From the NCBI RefSeq assembly GCF_013185195.1, contig NZ_JAAZWC010000011.1, forward strand, positions 120,632 through 167,637: 47,006 nt of DNA, written 5' to 3'. A program made the position numbers and the translations under genes. The stretch is from Saccharibacillus qingshengii. Lineage in GTDB: Bacteria; Bacillota; Bacilli; Paenibacillales; Paenibacillaceae. The notes below the pieces were generated by a model. That model saw nothing but the letters and a program-made list of their open reading frames with translations, had not been told where the DNA came from and did no database searches. Shown here in pieces: positions 15,538 to 23,573 of this stretch (positions are counted from its first letter, which is position 1; the number at the start of each line of letters is the position of its first letter).

Positions 15538-17271
15538 CTAACGTTGGTTGTAGCGGTCGAGCGCTGCCTGATGCAGGGCGACGAATTCTTCGAGACCCAT
15601 CTTCTGTGCTTCCTGCAGGAACTTGTCGTAGGCGTCCACCGGAAGTTCGCCCATGATGATCTTGGCGAAATATTCGCTCCGGAGCGTAGCCAACTGATTC
15701 CCGAGCTCGGCTTCGCGGGACGCTTCTTCCTGGGTGAATGTGATCGGAGGCATGGTGACGCTCGCGTCCATTTCTTCGGTCCAGGTCTTGCGGATATCGC
15801 CGGAGTAGCTGCCTTCGGCCACGATCAGCGGGTTGGAATGATGCTCGTCGCGGATATTCGGCCAGTCGTGCACCCGGTACTTGTGCAGCGTCGTCGCAAC
15901 CGGCTGTCCGTCCGGGTCTTTGTAAATATAGCTATCGGCGGGGAAGTACGGTTTGCCGTCCGCGTCGATCAGATGCACCGTGCCGTATTCGCCGTAGTTG
16001 AACACTTCCCAGCCTTTTTTGCTGTAGCCGAAGTCCAGGAAGGCCATCGCCGCTTCGACGTTCTCCGCCTGCGTCGTGATTGCGGCGCTCGAACCGGTCC
16101 GCATGAAGTTTTTGTAGCTGACCTGCGGCTGGTCGCCTTCGTTCAGCACCGGGTTCGGCGCGCCGACGAAGTCGATATCGTTCTGCTGCTTCCAATAGCT
16201 CCACATCGTATCCGGGGAGTCCATCATGATCGCGGTCTTGTCGGAGATCGCGGTCGCCATTCGCTGATTGAAGTCGGCCGTCGCCCAGTCGCGGTTGAGC
16301 AGCCCTTCCTTGTTCCACTGCTGCATCGTTGCCAGATACTCTTTGGCTTTCGGCTGCGCCGGTCCCCACCCTACTTTGCCGTCCGCGTCCATGAACGTCC
16401 AGTCCCAGACTCCATAAGCGCCGTTAATGATGCCTGTGAAAATCTGGCCGTACGACGAACCGTAATTGAGCGGTTCCGTGTAGCCGACTTCTTTGGCTTT
16501 GGTCAGGAACGTGTGCCATTCGTCGATCGTGGTCGGGACTTCCAGACCCGTCTTCTCCAGGGCTTCCTTCTTGATCAGCGGGCCGAACCACATCCACTCG
16601 GAATAAGGCGCGATCCCGTAAAAGCCGAGCAGTCTGCCGCTGTCGGTCACCGTCGTTTTGCGGCGCATTTCGTCGGAGGTGCGCCAGGCGTTGTAGTTCG
16701 GCGCATTTTTCTCGATCAGATCCGTCAGGTCGATAAAAGCACCGTCGTTCAGGCCCGCTTCGAGCCCGCCCGGATATCGGCCCGGGTCGATGATGATGTC
16801 CGGCAGCTCGCCCGACGAGATCATCAGCGTAAACGCGTCCGCTTCCTGTCCGACCGGCGGCGTGATGAAGTTGACTTTGATGCCGGTCAGCTTCTCCACT
16901 TGATCCTGCACCTGCTGCTTGTTCATGTCCGGGATTTCGGCGGGGGCCGCCATCCATACGTCCAACGTCACGTCGCCCTCAACCGGATAAGCGGAATAGT
17001 CGCTTGGGATCGGCTGATCGAAAATATCGCCGAGATATGTATCGTTGAGCGTGCCGTTCACTTCGTCGATCTGCTGCTGCGTCGGTTTTTCGCTGCCCCG
17101 GATATCGCTGCCGATATCCTTGAACGCGACCTGTTCCTGCTTGCCGGCGGCTTCGTCTTTTTCGGTCGGAGCCTTCTCGGCTTCGCTGCCGCCGCTGCAA
17201 GCCGTAGAGAAAGCGAGTGTGGAGACGGCGGCCAGCAGACCTGCACGTTTCGCAAAGATACGAATATTCAT
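15538..17271 (-). CDS. Extracellular sugar-binding lipoprotein of the ABC transporter
   Basis: 577 residues, long as usual for the LplA/YtcQ group. A signal peptide (KRAGLLAAVSTLAFSTAC) ends at Cys25, the lipidation site, although Ser rather than Leu is at -3. A charged linker rich in E, K and Q follows. The mature part has LDVWMAAPAEIPDMNKQQVQDQVEKLTGI near the start and repeated Trp/Tyr-rich stretches that form the sugar cleft. It would capture an oligosaccharide outside the cell and deliver it to the two permeases. The ATG follows GGGGGGATTAAG. A cre-like site 40-53 bp upstream suggests CcpA repression. The AraC regulator and sensor kinase often seen with such operons are absent. Confidence 0.93.
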   Translation of the reverse strand: MNIRIFAKRAGLLAAVSTLAFSTACSGGSEAEKAPTEKDEAAGKQEQVAFKDIGSDIRGSEKPTQQQIDEVNGTLNDTYLGDIFDQPIPSDYSAYPVEGDVTLDVWMAAPAEIPDMNKQQVQDQVEKLTGIKVNFITPPVGQEADAFTLMISSGELPDIIIDPGRYPGGLEAGLNDGAFIDLTDLIEKNAPNYNAWRTSDEMRRKTTVTDSGRLLGFYGIAPYSEWMWFGPLIKKEALEKTGLEVPTTIDEWHTFLTKAKEVGYTEPLNYGSSYGQIFTGIINGAYGVWDWTFMDADGKVGWGPAQPKAKEYLATMQQWNKEGLLNRDWATADFNQRMATAISDKTAIMMDSPDTMWSYWKQQNDIDFVGAPNPVLNEGDQPQVSYKNFMRTGSSAAITTQAENVEAAMAFLDFGYSKKGWEVFNYGEYGTVHLIDADGKPYFPADSYIYKDPDGQPVATTLHKYRVHDWPNIRDEHHSNPLIVAEGSYSGDIRKTWTEEMDASVTMPPITFTQEEASREAELGNQLATLRSEYFAKIIMGELPVDAYDKFLQEAQKMGLEEFVALHQAALDRYNQR

Positions 17272-17310
17272 CTTAATCCCCCCTGATCGGTAGCTTTATG
17301 TTCTCTTAGA

Positions 17311-17324
17311 TGGTAGCGCTTACA
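17311..17324 (-). promoter_or_regulatory. cre-like CcpA site before the sugar ABC operon
   Basis: The minus strand reads TGTAAGCGCTACCA, matching the catabolite-responsive element TGWAANCGNTNWCA at all but one position. It overlaps a possible -35 (TTGTAA, 17320-17325) of the operon. Confidence 0.65.
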
Positions 17325-17408
17325 AATAGTGGATTCAATAGACGGATCTTTGGTCTTAGCGACGGATTTTTTGATGTTTGTCCGGCCGCCTCATCCGAAG
17401 TTCTGTCT

Positions 17409-17441
17409 TTTAAGATTCGCTAAAGCTTCGGGGCTTAGGAT
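17409..17441 (+). promoter_or_regulatory. Promoter of the DUF4353 gene with the same direct repeat
   Basis: TTTAAGATTCGCTAAAG (17409-17425) is identical over 17 bp to the box at 9330. After 10 nt comes -10 TAGGAT (17436-17441). Position, spacing and sequence point to control by the response regulator encoded at 8491-9171. Confidence 0.75.
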
Positions 17442-17512
17442 AAGGGCAGAACCAAGAACGCTTGGATCTGCACCCTGATCACCCAACCTCAACCCGAAGG
17501 GAACGATTATAG

Positions 17513-19801
17513 ATGAAAAAAACAACCAAGCTCGAGAAAACGAAAAAGTTTCAGGCGAAAAAACGGACAGGCCTCGTGATATTCCTCGGTGCCATGCTGA
17601 CCTTGTCGGCGTGCAGTTCGGCGGCCGACACGGCGCAGACGGCGGCAGCGAATACCGCGGAGGCAGCTTCGGGGACACAAACGAGCGTATCGACGACCGC
17701 GGAGGCGGCCGCGGTCTCGGCCAAACTGAGCGGATTGACGGCAGCCGGCCTCGTCACGCTCGGCGATGAAAACTATTTAACGGAAGCTTCCGCCGATGCC
17801 ACGACGATTACGCTGGCCGGCACGGACGCTTCGATCGACGGAGCGGGCGCCGAAGCGGCAAACGGATCGGTAACGATCACCGCGGCCGGCACCTACGTCC
17901 TGAACGGCAAGCTGAGCGACGGTCAGATCATTGTCGATACGGCGGACGCCGAATCGGTGCACTTGATCCTAAGCGGAGTCGATCTGACGGATCAAGACAG
18001 CGCTCCGATCTACGTCAAATCCGCCGAGAAAGTCATCTTGACCCTTGCCGAAGGCACGGCCAATACGGTCACGGACGGTGCGGCCTATACGCTGAACGCG
18101 GACGAAGAGCCAAGTGCGGCCATTTTCAGCAAAGCCGATCTGACGATCAACGGCACCGGCAGCCTGACCGTAACCGCCAATTACAAAGACGGCATTGCGA
18201 GCAAAGACGCCCTTAATGTCGTAAGCGGCACGATCGACATCAAAGCGGCGGACGACGGAATGGTCGGCAAAGACCGCGTGTATATCGAAGGCGGCACGAT
18301 CGGAATCGATGCGGCCGGCGACGGCATCAAGTCGACCAACGACGAAGACGCGGAAAAAGGCTTTGTAGCGATCCAGGGCGGCACGTTCGAGATCACAGCG
18401 GGCAATGACGGTATTCAAGGAGAGACGGATGTCGCCTTGGACGGTGGAGAGTTCCGGATTTCGGCCGGCGGCGGTTCGGAGAACGGACCGGAACATACCG
18501 AAGAAATGGGCGGCGGATTCGGCGGGGGAAGCGGCTTCGGCGGCGGACAGCGCCCGGAAGGCGGCATGCGCGGTCCGGGCGGAACCGGCGATCCCGGCAC
18601 GGGACAGGGGCCGGCTGTAGACGGCAGCGGCGCGGCTTCGGGCACCAAGGCGGATGAAGCGGCGGGCGGTCCTCCGGCGCTGCCGGACGGCGCACAGCCG
18701 GAAGAAGGAGGAACGCCTCCGGCCATGCCGGGCAGCGCATCCGATTCTGCGTCCTCGACAGATACGGCGGCCGAGACCGAGTCGGACAGTATGAAAGGCA
18801 TCAAAGCCGGCGTCACGCTGACGGTCAACGGCGGAACGTTCGTCATCGACTCGGCGGACGACGCGCTGCACAGCAACGGCGATACCGAAATCGCAGGCGG
18901 CGACCTGCAAATCTCGACGGGCGACGATGCGCTGCACGGCGAGACCAACCTGATCGTCGCAGCCGGAACGATTGATATCAAGACCAGCTACGAAGGACTC
19001 GAAGCGCAGAATATTACGATCGACGGCGGCGACATCCAGGTGGTGTCGAGCGACGACGGCGTGAATGCTTCCGAAGCTTCGGCGGCAGCCGGCACCGCGG
19101 TTTCCTCGGAAACACCGGCAGAAACAGCCGCGGCAGGCCGCGCAGCGGACGACGCTGCTTCGGCAACGGCCGTCACCGCTTCGGCTTCCGCGGATACCGA
19201 AGCTTCGGTTGCAGCAGCCGCCGCATCGGCAGCGGCGGCCGACACGGCGGCACGCGGCGGATTCGGCGGCGGTGGAGGCATGGGCGCGGGCAGTGCCCTG
19301 CTGACGATCAACGGCGGTACGCTCACGGTCGATGCGGGAGGCGACGGCCTGGATGCCAACGGTTCGATCGTCATGACCGGCGGCACGGTCACCGTCAACG
19401 GCCCGACAGGCAGCGGCAACGGAACGCTCGATTACGACGGCACTTTCGAGATCGGCGGCGGCACGCTCAATGCGGCCGGAAGCGCGGGGATGGCGCAGGC
19501 TCCGAGCGAAGAGTCGGCGCAGCTCTCGATCGCGATGACGTTCTCCGAGACGCAGGCGGCCGGTACGCGGGTCGACCTGACGGACAGCGCAGGCGTTACG
19601 GTCGCGACGATGACGCCTGCCAAAGAGTTCGGCGTGGTGGTGTTCAGTTCGCCGGATCTGAAAGACGGCGGAACGTACACCGTGTCGGCCGGAGGCAGCG
19701 AGGTCGTGACGGTGACCCTTTCCGGCAGCATGGCGACCTGGCTGAACGAAACCGGGATCACGACGGAGAGCACCGGCGGAATGGGCGGAGGCAGACGATA
19801 A
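17513..19801 (+). CDS. DUF4353-type carbohydrate-binding-domain lipoprotein
   Basis: 762 residues. A basic N-terminus, hydrophobic stretch and lipobox LSAC give lipidation at Cys34. The body is built of repeated short strands around GDGI/GGTF motifs (for example VTITAAGTYVLNGKL, ADDGMVGKDRVYIEGG, GDGIKSTND, DDALHGETN), the parallel beta-helix pattern of DUF4353, often annotated as carbohydrate-binding. Two low-complexity inserts interrupt it: a Gly/Pro-rich one at about 325-410 and an Ala/Thr/Ser-rich one at about 520-580. The last 100 residues form a beta-sandwich-like tail. ATG 17513 follows GAAGGGA. In other Bacillota such genes often lie with VTC/DUF4956 genes; here the shared promoter box makes the same link across 7 kb. 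Exact function is unknown. Confidence 0.85.
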   Translation: MKKTTKLEKTKKFQAKKRTGLVIFLGAMLTLSACSSAADTAQTAAANTAEAASGTQTSVSTTAEAAAVSAKLSGLTAAGLVTLGDENYLTEASADATTITLAGTDASIDGAGAEAANGSVTITAAGTYVLNGKLSDGQIIVDTADAESVHLILSGVDLTDQDSAPIYVKSAEKVILTLAEGTANTVTDGAAYTLNADEEPSAAIFSKADLTINGTGSLTVTANYKDGIASKDALNVVSGTIDIKAADDGMVGKDRVYIEGGTIGIDAAGDGIKSTNDEDAEKGFVAIQGGTFEITAGNDGIQGETDVALDGGEFRISAGGGSENGPEHTEEMGGGFGGGSGFGGGQRPEGGMRGPGGTGDPGTGQGPAVDGSGAASGTKADEAAGGPPALPDGAQPEEGGTPPAMPGSASDSASSTDTAAETESDSMKGIKAGVTLTVNGGTFVIDSADDALHSNGDTEIAGGDLQISTGDDALHGETNLIVAAGTIDIKTSYEGLEAQNITIDGGDIQVVSSDDGVNASEASAAAGTAVSSETPAETAAAGRAADDAASATAVTASASADTEASVAAAAASAAAADTAARGGFGGGGGMGAGSALLTINGGTLTVDAGGDGLDANGSIVMTGGTVTVNGPTGSGNGTLDYDGTFEIGGGTLNAAGSAGMAQAPSEESAQLSIAMTFSETQAAGTRVDLTDSAGVTVATMTPAKEFGVVVFSSPDLKDGGTYTVSAGGSEVVTVTLSGSMATWLNETGITTESTGGMGGGRR

Positions 19802-19825
19802 ACAGGCAAGGCGGCAGTCTCGAAC

Positions 19826-19869
19826 AAGCCGGACGAACAGCGGTTAACGCCGCTTTCGTCCGGCTTTTT
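19826..19869 (+). terminator. Terminator of the DUF4353 gene
   Basis: AAGCCGGACGA (19826-19836) pairs with TCGTCCGGCTT (19856-19866), with an inner GCGG/CCGC stem, and TTTTT follows. Confidence 0.88.
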
Positions 19870-19914
19870 GCCGCAGAAAAAAGCGAAGTGCGGAAGCCGG
19901 CTGCCGCACTGCGT

Positions 19915-19943
19915 TTGTAATCGCAGGGGAACCGTGTTATATT
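19915..19943 (+). promoter_or_regulatory. Promoter of the SWIM-MoxR-VWA operon
   Basis: -35 TTGTAA (19915-19920), exactly 17 nt, -10 TATATT (19938-19943). It is the best sigma-A match in the interval. A second TATAAT (20056-20061) lies nearer the gene but has no acceptable -35; just after it GCTAA...TTAGC (20062-20082) can form a small hairpin before the ribosome-binding site. Confidence 0.6.
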
Positions 19944-19954
19944 CTTAAAAAAAC

Positions 19955-19968
19955 AGAACAAATGTTCG
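19955..19968. promoter_or_regulatory. LexA-like (SOS) box
   Basis: AGAACAAATGTTCG matches the Gram-positive LexA operator CGAAC-N4-GTTCG at all fixed positions but the first. It lies just downstream of the expected start of transcription from the promoter at 19915-19943, where a bound repressor would block the SWIM-MoxR-VWA operon. LexA binding is inferred from sequence only. Confidence 0.55.
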
Positions 19969-20097
19969 GATTGGCACAAAAATCCTGTTGGGGCGAAAGG
20001 CCAGGGTCCAAAGTCCGGTGCCGCATGCCCGAGTGAGATTTGCGCGGGAATCACGTATAATGCTAACCAATCACAGATTAGCGAGGAGGCGCTTGAT

Positions 20098-21537
20098 TTG
20101 CTGCAACTGACTGCATCCCATATCGATTCGCTCGCTCCGAACGCGGCCGCGGCCAAGAACGGTCGGGGGCTCGTCCAGAAGAACAAGTTCGTCAAGCTTA
20201 ACGTGTCCGAGGAAGGGGACCTGCTGTTCGGCGAATGTGCCGGCAGCGGCAAGTCCAATTACGTGTGTTCCGTCGATTTCCTGACTCCGGACAATCCGGT
20301 ATCCCGCTGCAGCTGCCCAAGCCGGCAGTTCCCGTGCAAGCATGCACTGGGTCTTATGTATGCGTATGCAGACGGTCTGAAGTTCGAACAGTCGACCGTG
20401 CCGGAAGAGATTTCGTCCAAGCGCGAGAAGGCGGAGAAACGCGAGGAGAACAAAGCCAAGCGCGAGAGCGGCGAACTTCCGCCGGCCAAGCCGAAGAAGG
20501 TCAACAAAGCGGCGCTCAAGAAGAAGATCGCCCAGCAGCTCGAAGCGCTGGACGAACTCGAGAAGCTCACCGTGTCGCTGGTGCGGGGAGGACTGGGTAC
20601 CGCCAACGCGCGGACGGCCAAGGATCTGAACGATCACGCGAAAAGGCTCGGCAGCAGCTATCTGACCGGAGCGGAGAACGAGCTTCGCCGGTTGGCCCTG
20701 CTGCTTGAGCAGGAAGATCGCGAGAGCGGTTATACATATGCGGCCGAGCAGCTGACGCTGCTGAACGCTTTTATCAAGAAGGGTCGCACCTACCTGCAGG
20801 CCAAGCAGGAAGACCCCGAACTCTCGCCCGATACGGAATCGACAATCGAGGAATGGCTCGGCCATGCCTGGCAGCTGTCCGAACTGAAGGAAGCGGGGCG
20901 GGTAAGCGAGAACGTCGAGCTGCTGCAGCTGGCGTTCTACAGCTATCGCGACGAAGCCCGCAAAGAGTTCGTCGATACCGGATTCTGGCTGGAACTAGGC
21001 GAAGGCCGGGTTCACCGCACGGTTCAGTATCGGCCGTTCAAAGCGGTCAAGTTCATGAAGGAAGAAGACAGCTTCTTCAGCGTGGCGCAGATTGCCGAGC
21101 TGTACCGGTATCCGGGCGGCCTGAATGCCCGGGTGCGCTTCGAAGGCATGCTGCCGCGGCAGACCGCTTCCGGCGATTTCGAATCGGTTCGTTCCGCCGC
21201 TTCGGCGTCGATCGCGGAGGCGGTCAAGTCCGTCAAGAACCAGCTCAAGGACCCGCTGGCCGACCGTGCGCCGGTGGTGCTGCTGAAGGCATCCCGAATC
21301 GCCCAGACGGACAGCGGAACTTTCGCGCTGGTCGACGAAACGGGTGCTGCGCTGGAACTCGGCGATATTTACCGGCTTCCCCAGCCGACGACCCCGCTGC
21401 TGTCGCTGGTCGATCCGGCGCTGCTGGAAGAAGGACTGGTACTGGCCATGTTTGAACACCGGATGGACACGGGAAGATTGGCTGCACAGCCGTTGACGCT
21501 GATCAAGGACGGCCGGATCACCCGGCTGCTGTACTGA
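20098..21537 (+). CDS. SWIM zinc-finger protein
   Basis: 479 residues. The SWIM motif CSCPSRQFPCKH gives ligands Cys71, Cys73, Cys80 and His82 (C-x-C-x6-C-x-H). SWIM fingers bind DNA or proteins and occur in MuDR transposases, SWI2/SNF2 partners and Shu-complex recombination factors. A Lys/Glu-rich linker (about 100-145) follows, then helices, and a beta-rich C-terminal third without a recognised fold (FALVDETGAALELGDIYRLPQPTTPLL). The start is a TTG at 20098 with GAGGAGG 8 nt before it. It is the first gene of a six-gene operon, 64 bp ahead of the HEAT-like gene. The zinc finger suggests it brings the complex to a nucleic acid or client; this is inference. Confidence 0.87.
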   Translation: MLQLTASHIDSLAPNAAAAKNGRGLVQKNKFVKLNVSEEGDLLFGECAGSGKSNYVCSVDFLTPDNPVSRCSCPSRQFPCKHALGLMYAYADGLKFEQSTVPEEISSKREKAEKREENKAKRESGELPPAKPKKVNKAALKKKIAQQLEALDELEKLTVSLVRGGLGTANARTAKDLNDHAKRLGSSYLTGAENELRRLALLLEQEDRESGYTYAAEQLTLLNAFIKKGRTYLQAKQEDPELSPDTESTIEEWLGHAWQLSELKEAGRVSENVELLQLAFYSYRDEARKEFVDTGFWLELGEGRVHRTVQYRPFKAVKFMKEEDSFFSVAQIAELYRYPGGLNARVRFEGMLPRQTASGDFESVRSAASASIAEAVKSVKNQLKDPLADRAPVVLLKASRIAQTDSGTFALVDETGAALELGDIYRLPQPTTPLLSLVDPALLEEGLVLAMFEHRMDTGRLAAQPLTLIKDGRITRLLY

Positions 21538-21601
21538 TCGCAGAAGCGATACGAGGCCCGGATTCCGGGACGAAATTGAACAGAAACGGGAGGAGAAGCC
21601 A

Positions 21602-23440
21602 ATGAGTACGACTTTGCTGCAGGAACTCCAGGGCGAACTGCGCCGCCTCTATATCGCGGGCAGCGACCTGGCGGCGGACGATTTCCGCCTGAAACGGATC
21701 GAACCCAAGTTTGCCCAGCTCGGAGAACGCGCGCCGGTGTTCAAGAAGCTGGCCGAAGGCATCGCGGAACTGACGGGACCGTCCGAAGCGGAAGCCAGAG
21801 CTTCCAAGCTTCAGGACGTCTCGCTGCTGCTGAATTCGGTGCTGTCGACACAAGGAGCCACCGCTGTGGAAGGTCTGAAGGAAGAGAAGCTTCAAGAAAG
21901 CGGACTGACCGACCTGACGACGGCCCATTCGTACCGGCAGCTGGCCGAAGTGCAGAATGCGCTGTCCACCTCGGGCGGCGGACGCTACGAGATTGTAACG
22001 ACAGCGCATCGGGACGGATTGTTCCGCGATCTGCGTCTGTTCCCGTTCGCGATGAAGGCGTTGAACGATCCCTACGCGGAACTGGCCGATTACGCCGTCC
22101 GTTATATCCTGCCGTCCTACGGCCCGGTCATTGTGCCTTACCTGCTGGCAGGGCTGGATATTCAGGGAGGCCGCGAGCAGGAGCGACGGCTGGAAGTGAT
22201 CCGGAAGCTGGGCGTCGATGCCGAGGATGCCCGGACCTTGAACCTGCTGGTCAAAGCGGCCGAGGAAGGCTCGGACAAAGTGCGGGCCGCGGCCATCGCC
22301 TGCCTGGGATCGCATCCGGATTTCGAAGACCGTCTGATCGAATGGTCGCTGGACAAGAAAAAGCCGGTGCGCGAAGGCGCCTTGGCGGCACTGGCCGTAC
22401 GCAATTCCGAAGCCGCGCGCGACCGGCTCTACGAAGCGTTTACCGGCAAGGATGCGATGCCGGCCGCCGAAGCGGTCGGAGCCGCCCCGGCCGCAGAGAT
22501 GCTCGAGCGGTTGATTCCGCTCTACGCGGAGAAGCTGCGCCAGGAATATACAGGGGAAGAAGATCGCAAGAGCAAGGACAAGCTGTGGAGCGAACTGGAG
22601 CCGTTCACGGTCGCTTTCCGTTATGCGAAGCATCCGGAGCTTGCGCGGCTGTATCTGGATCTCGGTGCGAACCAGTCCGATTATCCTGCGCTGGGACGCC
22701 TGGATTATGCCGAAAGATTCCGTACGCTGAGCCAGGCCGCCGGTTACCTGAAGGAATCCGATACCGAAGAAGCGCTTGAAGTGCTGTACGCCCTGGAAGA
22801 GCAAAGTCCCGATTTCCTGCCTTATGCTTTCCATGCGACCAAGAGCCGGCGTTCGCCTGCCGAACTGTACGACCGGTATGCCGGTTCGGGCCGGGGTCTT
22901 CTGCGCACGGCCGTATCGAAGAAAGCCCAGGCGGTCCAGAAGAAGCTGATCGAGACGCTGCACGGAGAAATCCATGTCTACGAAAATTATGTTCGCCGTC
23001 GCCTTCCGCAGGAGACCATCGAAACGCAGTGGGATCCCCGCTGGCTGGATTGGGTCATCGACCGGAACGATCTCGAACTGGTCTCCGGCCTGGCGGCCCC
23101 GGGACATCCGAAGCTGCTGCCTTACCTGAAGAAACAAATCGAGAATACGAGCAACAGTTATTACGAGCATTATATTTTCATTGCGCTTGATGCGGGCGGC
23201 TATGACGAAGAGACCAAGTACGAACTGCTGATGAGCTGGATGGAAAACAAAGACTGGAAAAAAGTCTACAGCATCTACCACGGGGAAACGGAGCGTCTGA
23301 CCCAGATCCCGGCCCGTTTTGCCGCGGGGGCCGCAGACCGTCTGGAACCGCTGATCGTACATATGCGGTTCGAGAATCTCAAGGAAACGATGCAGGAAGT
23401 CGTTCATTCGCTCCGGAAGAAAGCCGCTTCGGACGAATAA
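21602..23440 (+). CDS. HEAT-like helical-repeat protein
   Basis: 612 residues, nearly all helical. A middle section (about 150-290) has paired helices of HEAT/armadillo type: DPYAELADYAVRYILPSYGP, DKVRAAAIACLGSHPDFEDRLIEWSLDKKKPVREGALAALAVRNSEAARDRLYEAF, with the usual Asp-Val-Arg spacing. The ends have no family I can name. The equivalent position in related operons of other bacteria holds a similar uncharacterised helical protein (DUF5691-like), but I cannot confirm the match. Such repeats normally act as scaffolds that bind proteins. The ATG at 21602 follows GGGAGGAGAAG. A 133-bp spacer with a GC-rich hairpin separates it from the ATPase gene. Confidence 0.75.
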   Translation: MSTTLLQELQGELRRLYIAGSDLAADDFRLKRIEPKFAQLGERAPVFKKLAEGIAELTGPSEAEARASKLQDVSLLLNSVLSTQGATAVEGLKEEKLQESGLTDLTTAHSYRQLAEVQNALSTSGGGRYEIVTTAHRDGLFRDLRLFPFAMKALNDPYAELADYAVRYILPSYGPVIVPYLLAGLDIQGGREQERRLEVIRKLGVDAEDARTLNLLVKAAEEGSDKVRAAAIACLGSHPDFEDRLIEWSLDKKKPVREGALAALAVRNSEAARDRLYEAFTGKDAMPAAEAVGAAPAAEMLERLIPLYAEKLRQEYTGEEDRKSKDKLWSELEPFTVAFRYAKHPELARLYLDLGANQSDYPALGRLDYAERFRTLSQAAGYLKESDTEEALEVLYALEEQSPDFLPYAFHATKSRRSPAELYDRYAGSGRGLLRTAVSKKAQAVQKKLIETLHGEIHVYENYVRRRLPQETIETQWDPRWLDWVIDRNDLELVSGLAAPGHPKLLPYLKKQIENTSNSYYEHYIFIALDAGGYDEETKYELLMSWMENKDWKKVYSIYHGETERLTQIPARFAAGAADRLEPLIVHMRFENLKETMQEVVHSLRKKAASDE

Positions 23441-23473
23441 TTCCGCAGCTTCCTCTTGTCACACGAACGGCGC

Positions 23474-23514
23474 GTCCGCCCGGCGGTACCGAAGAATCGG
23501 CCGTGCGGGCGGAC
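23474..23514 (+). other. GC-rich hairpin between HEAT-like and MoxR genes
   Basis: GTCCGCCCG (23474-23482) and CGGGCGGAC (23506-23514) form a perfect 9-bp stem around a 23-nt loop. No T-run follows, so it is not a standard terminator. It could be an RNA processing or stabilising element that sets the ratio of the proteins before and after it. Confidence 0.55.
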
Positions 23515-23573
23515 AAACCGGCTTCATTTTCGAGTTGTCGCACCCATCTTGCAATCGAGAGGAGAATGAACGA

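Noticed and set aside
15544-17286. A 580-residue open frame on the plus strand opposite the sugar-binding protein
   Set aside because: It is a shadow of the real minus-strand gene in GC-rich DNA: rich in Arg, Val and His with no domain, no ribosome-binding site and full overlap with a clear lipoprotein gene.
20056-20061. TATAAT as the main promoter of the SWIM operon
   Set aside because: The hexamer 17 nt upstream is GTGAGA, a poor -35. The promoter at 19915-19943 fits both boxes and spacing, though a secondary start here is possible.
21518-23407. A 629-residue open frame on the minus strand opposite the HEAT-like gene
   Set aside because: Composition (Arg, Gln, Leu) is that of antisense codons, no start signals are seen, and the plus-strand gene fits the operon.
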